Below are positions 1 through 6,594 of a DNA stretch of 23,674 nt, one piece after another; position 1 is the first letter of the stretch; each line of letters begins with the position of its first letter. The stretch is from Anaerolineales bacterium. Lineage in GTDB: Bacteria; Chloroflexota; Anaerolineae; Anaerolineales; Villigracilaceae. Below the pieces are notes generated by a model. That model did not search any database. It was not told the origin of the DNA and was given only the letters and a program-made list of their open reading frames with translations. Location of the stretch: positions 1 through 23,674 of the forward strand of contig JAFGKO010000052.1 in NCBI GenBank assembly GCA_016928525.1. The letters are read 5' to 3'. The position numbers and the translations under genes are program-made.

Positions 1-676
1 ATCGCTCTGCTAATTCCTGTACTGCAGGTTTATCTTTACTATTATGAGACAAAAAGACATCGTATTTATAGGGCATCGGGGTTTCATCCAATATAGTTTT
101 ATGATGCTTTTCGGTGCAGGTTGCATATTCGGGGTGTGAGCTTCCAGCCTCCGGGCTTGATGGCCTTGTCTCCTTTGATTTTAACAATGCGCGAGCTTTC
201 TTTTTCCCATCATGGGTGATTACCCATCGATACCCAGTGTCATCAAAATGCTTGACTAACCTTTCACCCTCGAGATATCTACAGATTCTATCAATCACAG
301 AGTATTCCAAAGACAGCGCTTCACGAATCTGTTCTACCTTTACAACACCTGAAACTGCGTTCTCTCCACCAACATCGTGAATATAAAGGAGCACAGCTAA
401 CTCTTGTTCATCCAAATTATTGTCCTCAGGAATTTCATCAGGAGGGAATTTGGGTTCAGGTATTTGATAACCATCGTTTCTCAGCAAGTCGCGAAGGCTG
501 TAGCCGCTGATTTGAACTATTGCTGCTCCAATCGTCAAAACCGCAACAATAATCCCGACAATCCAGTAAATGAAGAATTGAATTTCGGGTTCAACTAAGA
601 ACCAGACTGCCAGTGATATAGCAATTATCAAGCCGATGATTATTGTTACCAAAATGACAACGCGTCTGATCGACAT
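1..676 (-). CDS. Membrane-anchored winged-helix/TIR-domain protein, 5' part only (runs off the left edge)
   Basis: I read this open frame by hand. It has no stop codon before the window edge and gives 225 residues. Two hydrophobic stretches (about residues 6-28 and 34-56) predict an N-terminal membrane hairpin. A charged, proline-rich linker follows. Residues about 88-165 look like a winged helix: a helical EQELAVLLYI segment, then VEQIREAL and IDRICRYLEGERLV, then a GYRWVITHDG wing. At residue 203 begins YKYDVFLSHNSKD, the classic first strand and loop of a TIR domain. The rest, including the catalytic glutamate expected of an NADase TIR, lies outside the window. Bacterial TIR proteins are often NAD-depleting defence effectors; that role here is inferred. 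The ATG at 676 lies 25 bases after the upstream gene's stop, so it is probably co-transcribed. An in-frame GTG at 682 is an alternative start. Confidence 0.85.
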   Translation of the reverse strand, partial: MSIRRVVILVTIIIGLIIAISLAVWFLVEPEIQFFIYWIVGIIVAVLTIGAAIVQISGYSLRDLLRNDGYQIPEPKFPPDEIPEDNNLDEQELAVLLYIHDVGGENAVSGVVKVEQIREALSLEYSVIDRICRYLEGERLVKHFDDTGYRWVITHDGKKKARALLKSKETRPSSPEAGSSHPEYATCTEKHHKTILDETPMPYKYDVFLSHNSKDKPAVQELAER

Positions 677-701
677 CGTCACCCAACTTTCTTACTTCCA
701 A

Positions 702-1112
702 TCAAAGTAGTTCTATCTTGGCCTCGTAACGGAGGCCTTCAAGCCGGGGTGGAAACCTCCCTGCAACAATTTTAGCCACGCAGGAATCATCTTCATAAGC
801 AATCGGACATCTTGGGCGAGCTTTTAGGGGCAGATCTTTACAATCATCATCATTTATGGGCGTCCTTGGATAGGCCGTCATCAGACCGTCACAAATCCCG
901 GCGACAAAGTTATCCAGGTCGCCATCCGAAGGTTCCGCATAAAGCCGAAGTGTAAGATGGACTCCTGCTTGTGCCAATGGCTTACCTCTCCTCGCCTGGC
1001 TGGCGGATTTACGCAGAGTTTTCAGACGTGGCATCTCAACCCCTTTTCGCCAAATCGAGTTGGCGCCGTCTTTCTTCGGTGGCAAACCTCCGATTGTAAA
1101 ACTGACCCTCAT
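702..1112 (-). CDS. RusA-like Holliday junction resolvase family protein
   Basis: This is a 136-residue protein, close to the length of E. coli RusA (120). The N-terminus (FTIGGLPPKKDG) resembles the RusA opening strand with its LPP turn. Residues 65-68 are DLDN, matching the two metal-binding aspartates of RusA. A second acidic pair (EDDSCVAK, D108/D109) precedes the closing strands, where RusA has its DD motif. The fold and residues suggest a Mg-dependent endonuclease that cuts four-way or branched DNA; activity is inferred. RusA genes are usually carried by prophages, so their presence directly behind brxL is unusual. An in-frame GTG at 1121 gives three more residues. I prefer the ATG at 1112 because a GAGG sits eight bases upstream (1121-1124). 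The brxL stop is 18 bases upstream, so the gene probably belongs to the same transcript. Confidence 0.62.
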   Translation of the reverse strand: MRVSFTIGGLPPKKDGANSIWRKGVEMPRLKTLRKSASQARRGKPLAQAGVHLTLRLYAEPSDGDLDNFVAGICDGLMTAYPRTPINDDDCKDLPLKARPRCPIAYEDDSCVAKIVAGRFPPRLEGLRYEAKIELL

Positions 1113-1120
1113 CACACTCA

Positions 1121-1124
1121 CCTC
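1121..1124 (-). promoter_or_regulatory. Ribosome binding site of the RusA-like gene
   Basis: GAGG on the minus strand lies eight bases before the ATG at 1112. It overlaps the possible GTG start at 1121, which makes that longer start unlikely. Confidence 0.55.
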
Positions 1125-1130
1125 GTATGG

Positions 1131-3182
1131 TTACTCCAACCCCATAGCCCGGTAAGCGGCATTCACAGGATCTGAAAAGAAGATAATCTGCAGCTTATCT
1201 AGCACATCGCTAGGGATATCGGCAAAGTCTCGCTTGTTCTCTGAGGGGATTAAGACCCGTTTAGCGCCGTTATCCATGGAGAGTTGAAGCCGTTCGGCCA
1301 GGGTAGGGACTTTTAGCAGGCTCCCATGGATGCTCATCTCGCCCAGGACGACCAGTTGCTCCAGTGCGGGCTTATCGAGCAGCGCGCTGAGCATGGCGAT
1401 GAAGAAGGCCACGCCGGTCTCACTGCCCTCTTTGGACTGCATCAAGTTGACGATCTGAACATGGAATTCGTACTCATTGGGATCTTTAGGAAGGCCGAGT
1501 TGCCGGTTATGGCCTTTTAGAAATGCATAAGCCGTAAGGATGGCATCGCGCATTGCACGAGAGGGTGCACCAGTAATTTTGGTGCTACCCTTGCCCTTGA
1601 GCGCTTGTGCTTCGATGCGAAAGATAGCATGGCGGCCTTGTTCCAGATCGGTCCCTACTGTGAAGACCACGCCCGGGTTAGACTGACCTGGTGGGATCAG
1701 ACCGCCGCCGCCTTGTTCCGGTACTACTACAAATGTCTCCTGACGGGTTTCTTGATCCAGGTAAGAGAAGTTGACCGCCCAGTATTCCAGGCCGCCCATC
1801 TTCTTCAGTTGCTCCTTCACCCTGCGGCGGCCTTCCATAGCCAGTTCCAGGTATTCTTGCAATTCCTCTTTGGCGAAGTTCCCATCTGGGTGCAGCAGTT
1901 TGATCAATCCAGAGACGGTCTTGCGCACTGCGCGTACATCGCGCTGGTTGAGGTGACTCCCCAGGCTGAAATGACGATCAATGGCATCGCTATAGCTGAT
2001 TTTCCGCATCTCGCGCCAAACTTCGGTGATGTAATCCACAACGAAACCATAATGATCGGTCAGGTATTCGGAGCGCATTTTGTCCAGATCCCAACCTGGT
2101 ACGTAGTAATGAAGCCGGTCGATGAAGGCCATGTCCTGCAAGTGGGGGGACAGGGGCTGGAAGAGATGCGACGTTTTCAAAATACCGGCAATATCGGCAT
2201 CGATGTTTCCGTTGAAAACGATGGAGGCGTCTGCGGGCACTTCTTCTTTTCCACGCGAGAAGCTACCTGACTCCATATAATCCTTCAAGATTTGAACACC
2301 ATTCGGGTCTTTGAAACGCACGCCGGCAACCTCGTCAAATGCGACTACATCCCACAGCCCCACCAGGCCGATTCGCCCCGTGCCCAAATGGATAAAGAGT
2401 TGCGCCACGGTAGTTTGGCCGCCCGAGATCAAGATTGTATAGGGCGAGATCTCACGGAATACGAAGCTCTTTCCGGTGCCCCTCGGTCCCAACTCGATCA
2501 GGTTGAAGTTGCTTTCGATCATCGGGATCAACCGACTGAGCATCAGCAATTTCTTGCGGGTGGTGAAATCCGGATGGGTGGGCTCATAACCAATCGAACG
2601 TAATAATCCATCCATCCATTCATCGCGTGTGAACTGCGCTCGGCTCTCGATCAGGTCGCTGAAATCCGTGGTCGGTTGCTGGATGGGTTTCAAGTTCTCG
2701 ATGATGAACGGGCGTGTCAGCCCACGATGCTGGAAGTCAGCGTCATAATTCAGGTTCAGGATGGCCCAAATGCCCCCAGCGAGCAGTTTGTCGTACTGTC
2801 GTACAATCCCCTCGGGGATGTTGACATACTTCACGCCCATGTTGGTCAATTCCGCCCAGTACTTGTCTTCTGTCTCAACCAGGCGAACTTTGACTTTGTC
2901 GATGATGCGGTGAGAACCGGCCTCGCGGGTCAATGATTTGATCTTCTCGCTCTCATCGGCGCGCACGTAGTTCTTGGATAGCGTCTCACGCACATATTCC
3001 AGGCCCTGGGCGATGACCTCAGGATCGATGGAAGAGCAGTACTTGCCAAGCAGGTATTCCAGAACATACACCGGCACATTGAAGCCTGTCTTGGTTTGGC
3101 GCACCAGGTCTTTGCGTACCACCCTACCCGGAAAGTGAGTGGTCAGCTTGAAATCCAAATCATCCATGATGGGAGTATCCAT
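1131..3182 (-). CDS. brxL: BREX type 1 protein BrxL, AAA+ ATPase with Lon-like C-terminal domain
   Basis: The protein has 683 residues, the usual size for BrxL. The N-terminal part (FPGRVVRKDLVRQ, then VPVYVLEYLLGKYC) is the characteristic BrxL opening. A P-loop lies at 232-239 (GPRGTGKS), followed by a Walker B stretch ending FDE at about 282-284. The last 150 residues align with the Lon protease fold (SKEGSETGVAFF at 583, then LGEMSIHGSLLKV). At the position of the Lon serine (PKDGPSAG) there is a glutamate. The Lon catalytic lysine position (GGVKEK) reads TLAER, so I see no Ser-Lys dyad. BrxL is the sixth core protein of type 1 BREX and is needed for phage exclusion. It forms ATP-dependent rings on DNA rather than acting as a plain protease. 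The start is the ATG at 3182, with AGAAGGA 11 bases upstream. It follows pglZ after 56 bases, one of the two widest gaps in the operon. Confidence 0.93.
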   Translation of the reverse strand: MDTPIMDDLDFKLTTHFPGRVVRKDLVRQTKTGFNVPVYVLEYLLGKYCSSIDPEVIAQGLEYVRETLSKNYVRADESEKIKSLTREAGSHRIIDKVKVRLVETEDKYWAELTNMGVKYVNIPEGIVRQYDKLLAGGIWAILNLNYDADFQHRGLTRPFIIENLKPIQQPTTDFSDLIESRAQFTRDEWMDGLLRSIGYEPTHPDFTTRKKLLMLSRLIPMIESNFNLIELGPRGTGKSFVFREISPYTILISGGQTTVAQLFIHLGTGRIGLVGLWDVVAFDEVAGVRFKDPNGVQILKDYMESGSFSRGKEEVPADASIVFNGNIDADIAGILKTSHLFQPLSPHLQDMAFIDRLHYYVPGWDLDKMRSEYLTDHYGFVVDYITEVWREMRKISYSDAIDRHFSLGSHLNQRDVRAVRKTVSGLIKLLHPDGNFAKEELQEYLELAMEGRRRVKEQLKKMGGLEYWAVNFSYLDQETRQETFVVVPEQGGGGLIPPGQSNPGVVFTVGTDLEQGRHAIFRIEAQALKGKGSTKITGAPSRAMRDAILTAYAFLKGHNRQLGLPKDPNEYEFHVQIVNLMQSKEGSETGVAFFIAMLSALLDKPALEQLVVLGEMSIHGSLLKVPTLAERLQLSMDNGAKRVLIPSENKRDFADIPSDVLDKLQIIFFSDPVNAAYRAMGLE

Positions 3183-3238
3183 TCAGCCCTGCATCCTTCT
3201 CTAATCGAGCAGTTTCGTAATCTTACCTTCGCCAGCAA

Positions 3239-5686
3239 TCACAACACCAGGTCCACATAACAAGTGGCTTTCACTTCGCTGAGCAGTTCCTCTGTGACGG
3301 CATCGCGGACGCGAACGGAGATTTTATCGCCGAATGCCAGGCCGCTATCTGGCGAGAGGCGCAGCGATTTTTCGACGATCTGGTGATGGATCTGTTCTTC
3401 CCACACTTCAGAGACGCGCTCCTGGTTATCAGTGCGGACGATTTCGATGTTGATCTCCCGTCCTCGGGTCCACATCTCCAGGCTTGTGGGAAGAAGTCGG
3501 ATCTTGAAGATCGCGTTGCGGATTTCACTTCCTGAGACCAATTCCAAATTCACGCCGACGGGCTTTTCCATGACCGATTGTTTGATCGCGAGGCGAGCGG
3601 TGAGCAACTCGTGGAGAGAAATGCCGCCATGCATGTAGTTGTACGGCCCTGGCGTCATGAAGCAGCCAATCCCGCGAGGGAACCAGGCTACCAGGTGATC
3701 GCTATTGGAAACAGGCATCGCAGGTAGATCGGTTGGCGGCAGGCTCGCGCCGACCAGATAACGTTCCGCCTTCTTCAAGATCCCATCGACGCTCTTCACT
3801 TCAACCTTATCGGTCTCCTGGATATCCTCCCGCAGCAGGAAGCCGTGATCCGATCCCAGGATGATCTCATCGCAACCAGCCGCCAGCAAGCGGCGGATTG
3901 CCTGTTCCAACCTGCCCAGCAAGGCGTCGAAGGTGTGCCAGGCGACCGCCCCCGCGCCCTCTCCAATTGCGTCGATCTCAGTTGAAGAAATCACGATCCA
4001 GGCATGAGCGGAAGGTATATCCCTCAATGGCGTTTGCAGCCATTGCTCCAGATCGTAGCAGTGGACATTCCCCAGAGAGTTTTTTAACCAGGCCAGGCGG
4101 TTTGCCTTCTCCGCCAGGTTGATATCCTCGCCTGGAGCCTGGACGACCCATTTCCCAGCCCGGTAATCCACTTTGAAATTCGACCAGCCGGGCAGCAGGG
4201 CCGCCATGCCCAGCGGTGTCACCGAGGGTAGCGGGCCGAGGCCAAAGCCAGCCGTCACTTGCGACCCGGGCGGCAAGCGCCCGGCAAGTTCCTGGCCAAG
4301 CTCGTAACGCAAACCGTCGATCAGGAGCAAGGCTTTTCTGGCTCCCTGTTCGTGTGATAGAGTATTCCAGTAATCGCTCAACCCGAGCAATCCGCTGGAC
4401 GGCGGCCACCTGCCGGATTGGGTCAGCAGGTCAACAAAACGCTGGTTGAGCGCCTCCAGGTAATCTTGATAAATGCGTTGGGACCACTTCAGGGCTGCAT
4501 CCAGGTGGCCCAGACCCTGGTCCAACCCGGCCCGGAAATGGCGATAGGCCTGATCTACTTGCCACCAGGCTTCTGTGTAACTTTGGATAAGATGGGAGAT
4601 CGTCTCGTGCTTCGCGATGCCCGTCTGGATATCTGCCGCGCCGATGATCACCTCTGCCATTTGCGCCAGGGTGGACCAGCCGGCCAGGCTGCCCTGGCGT
4701 GACCAAAAGCCCTGGGCGCGCTGCTTGAAACTCGTTTGCCGGGCGCGGCAATACGCGATCGCCTGGGTTTTGTCGCTGATCTCGTCCAGTTGCTTGCAGG
4801 CTTCTTCCCACAGCGCTTTTTCGACGTTCAACAGGGCGCTGGACACCGGCGGGTGTGAAACGTCACGCACCCAGTCGGCCAGGGAGTACTGGGCGTCGAT
4901 AGCTTTGGCGCGCCTTGCAAAGGAATCCTTATACATCTCGTCGCGCAGCCACTTTCCCAGGAAGGTCTGGCAACGATCCCAGTGGACGGGTTTGGGCAAG
5001 GCGCTCTTGAAGGGGAAATCAGCTGGCTTGCCCGTAGCCAGGTAGAGATCGACCAGGCACAGGATACCCGTGAAACGGTCCGCCCAGGCTTCTCCCTCGC
5101 CAGGCTCTGGCAAAGGCGCGCCAAATTGGCTTTTGAACAAATCCAGGAACGGGACGGCGACCTGGCGCGCTTCCAGGTCCGCCATCGTTCGCGCCGGAGA
5201 GGCCAGTAGTTGCAACAGGAGATCTTCGAAATCCGGGATCAAGCGGGCCAGGGCGGTATCCAGGTTGACGATCTGCTTCCAGAAAGCCTCGCCCTTACCG
5301 ACGGAGGCTACCGCCAGGGCAGGAAGCAAAGGCCGCAGGGAACGGATCACGCCGGGTGTTTCTGGCAGAGTGATGCCATAATCATACAATACGGTTTCAA
5401 TCGAACTCTCGAACAGCTTGGAGGTGTAGAAGAACGGTCGCAGGTACACTGCCTCACTTTTGTCCAGCGGCAGATAGACAACCATCTGTTCTCCTGGGGA
5501 GCGGTTGACCAACCGGTAGCGCAGAGCGAGTTGGCCGCCCTGGAAAATGATCAATGCAAGGTGGGGTTTGAGATAATGCAGCAACCCTTCCCAGTCGCGC
5601 TGCGGGTCGAACCACAGGATCGTGTCATGTTCAGGACTTTGTTCGAAATAGGTTCTGAATCGGTCAACCAGGTGTTCTACCAACAT
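3239..5686 (-). CDS. pglZ: BREX alkaline-phosphatase-superfamily protein PglZ
   Basis: The protein has 815 residues, typical of type 1 PglZ. The N-terminus contains the WFDPQRDW signature (25-32). The C-terminal half carries an alkaline phosphatase-like core: ALLLIDGLR with metal-binding D457, then LPSVTP with the likely nucleophile T490, then SSTEIDAIGE with D572, and GSDHGF (611-616) with the late D-H metal pair. The family hydrolyses phosphodiesters or phosphomonoesters in a metal-dependent way. PglZ is essential in every BREX type and works with BrxB, but its natural substrate is unsettled. The gene lies 20 bases after the PD-(D/E)XK-like gene. The Shine-Dalgarno match (GGGAAGG) is about 14 bases from the ATG, further than usual, so the start is somewhat uncertain although the domain begins at once. 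Confidence 0.95.
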   Translation of the reverse strand: MLVEHLVDRFRTYFEQSPEHDTILWFDPQRDWEGLLHYLKPHLALIIFQGGQLALRYRLVNRSPGEQMVVYLPLDKSEAVYLRPFFYTSKLFESSIETVLYDYGITLPETPGVIRSLRPLLPALAVASVGKGEAFWKQIVNLDTALARLIPDFEDLLLQLLASPARTMADLEARQVAVPFLDLFKSQFGAPLPEPGEGEAWADRFTGILCLVDLYLATGKPADFPFKSALPKPVHWDRCQTFLGKWLRDEMYKDSFARRAKAIDAQYSLADWVRDVSHPPVSSALLNVEKALWEEACKQLDEISDKTQAIAYCRARQTSFKQRAQGFWSRQGSLAGWSTLAQMAEVIIGAADIQTGIAKHETISHLIQSYTEAWWQVDQAYRHFRAGLDQGLGHLDAALKWSQRIYQDYLEALNQRFVDLLTQSGRWPPSSGLLGLSDYWNTLSHEQGARKALLLIDGLRYELGQELAGRLPPGSQVTAGFGLGPLPSVTPLGMAALLPGWSNFKVDYRAGKWVVQAPGEDINLAEKANRLAWLKNSLGNVHCYDLEQWLQTPLRDIPSAHAWIVISSTEIDAIGEGAGAVAWHTFDALLGRLEQAIRRLLAAGCDEIILGSDHGFLLREDIQETDKVEVKSVDGILKKAERYLVGASLPPTDLPAMPVSNSDHLVAWFPRGIGCFMTPGPYNYMHGGISLHELLTARLAIKQSVMEKPVGVNLELVSGSEIRNAIFKIRLLPTSLEMWTRGREINIEIVRTDNQERVSEVWEEQIHHQIVEKSLRLSPDSGLAFGDKISVRVRDAVTEELLSEVKATCYVDLVL

Positions 5687-5706
5687 GAGGCTGTCGCAAT
5701 CCTTCC

Positions 5707-6573
5707 CTATTCTAAGCTATTCTGATAGGCGGTGCCCAGCAACTCTACCAGCAGTTCCTGGTGCGCTTTGACTTCTGGCTCTGTCAAGCGGATGCGGTAA
5801 CGTCCGTTACGCTTATCGTAATCCATCACATCCAGGCCGGTGCCGGTCAATTTTTGCTCTAGAGCGTCGGAAGGAGCCAGGCGTACCTCCAGGCGCAGGT
5901 AGTTCTTCTTGGGTTTGAAAATGGCAAAATTGTTGGGTTGTTCGTTTTTCGCCAGGCCGATATAGAACTTGTTGTATTTTAGATATAGATCTGCATCGAA
6001 TGTGCGGATCATCTCGATCAATTTGTCGGCCAGGGCGACGGTCTTTTTCGTACCTCGATTTTCCCAGTAAACCCGATCGGCAGTTTCACGCACTTCTTCA
6101 TCCTCGTCCACCAGCCCCAGGGGCAATTGATCGACCACTTTGGTGAACACCAGGGCGACTTGATCGCCCAGCGAAAGCACGTTCATCTGGATGGCGATCA
6201 AGGGTATGAAGCCGTTGAACAGGCTGATGACGTTCAAGAAGCGACTGGTGATGTCTTCGGCGACGATCACGGCGGTATGATCGTACTGCGGGTAGCGCCG
6301 GCGCTCGATATCCCAGTACTCGATGGTGCGGATGATGTGGCTTTCATCGCTGGCGCCAAGCTGCACCTCGACCTCGTAACGCTGGTTGGTGTCCGGATCT
6401 TGCAGCAACAGATCGAGCCGCCCGGCGCGCGGTTGGGGGCGCTCGCGATCTTTCAGAATAAGGTCTCCCAGGCCCAGGATTGATGGATCCTCGGCGATCC
6501 TTTCCTGCACCCACAACTCGTTCAACTCGGGGATGTTTTTTAGCCAGATGCGTTCGGGCTTGATATATTTCAT
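5707..6573 (-). CDS. PD-(D/E)XK nuclease-like protein with DUF5655-like C-terminus, embedded in BREX
   Basis: This 288-residue protein is not a BREX core component. The N-terminal half has the layout of a restriction-endonuclease fold: a strand with GRLDLLL (D54), then YEVEVQLG with E69-V70-Q71. This corresponds to D-(X)14-E-X-K with the usual lysine replaced by glutamine, a change seen in some active and some inactive members. A helical segment with HIIRTIEYWDIERRRYP and TAVIVAEDI (the strand after the active site) is typical of the fold. The C-terminal 90 residues (LYLKYNKFYIGLAK, then FAIFKPKKNYLRLEVRL) look like the small DUF5655-type domain found after such nucleases. The gene sits between pglX and pglZ with gaps of 21 and 20 bases, so it is within the same transcript. 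It may be an extra effector or a DNA-binding accessory; nuclease activity is inferred from motifs only. Confidence 0.72.
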   Translation of the reverse strand: MKYIKPERIWLKNIPELNELWVQERIAEDPSILGLGDLILKDRERPQPRAGRLDLLLQDPDTNQRYEVEVQLGASDESHIIRTIEYWDIERRRYPQYDHTAVIVAEDITSRFLNVISLFNGFIPLIAIQMNVLSLGDQVALVFTKVVDQLPLGLVDEDEEVRETADRVYWENRGTKKTVALADKLIEMIRTFDADLYLKYNKFYIGLAKNEQPNNFAIFKPKKNYLRLEVRLAPSDALEQKLTGTGLDVMDYDKRNGRYRIRLTEPEVKAHQELLVELLGTAYQNSLE

Positions 6574-6580
6574 TACATTT

Positions 6581-6585
6581 TCCTC
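6581..6585 (-). promoter_or_regulatory. Ribosome binding site of the PD-(D/E)XK-like gene
   Basis: GAGGA on the minus strand lies seven bases before the ATG at 6573, which fixes that start. It falls between the pglX stop (6595) and the new gene. Confidence 0.6.
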
Positions 6586-6594
6586 AAATGATCA

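Noticed and set aside
114..598. Two short plus-strand open frames at the left edge
   Set aside because: Both lie opposite the TIR-protein frame, which has membrane segments and a clear TIR motif, so they are shadows.
1605..2270. Plus-strand open frame of 221 codons opposite brxL
   Set aside because: It is antisense to the BrxL ATPase region and its composition reads as a mirror of the real gene. No domain was recognised.
583..3182. Calling the brxL gene a Lon protease gene
   Set aside because: The N-terminal family signature is that of BrxL, and the Lon Ser-Lys dyad is not visible.
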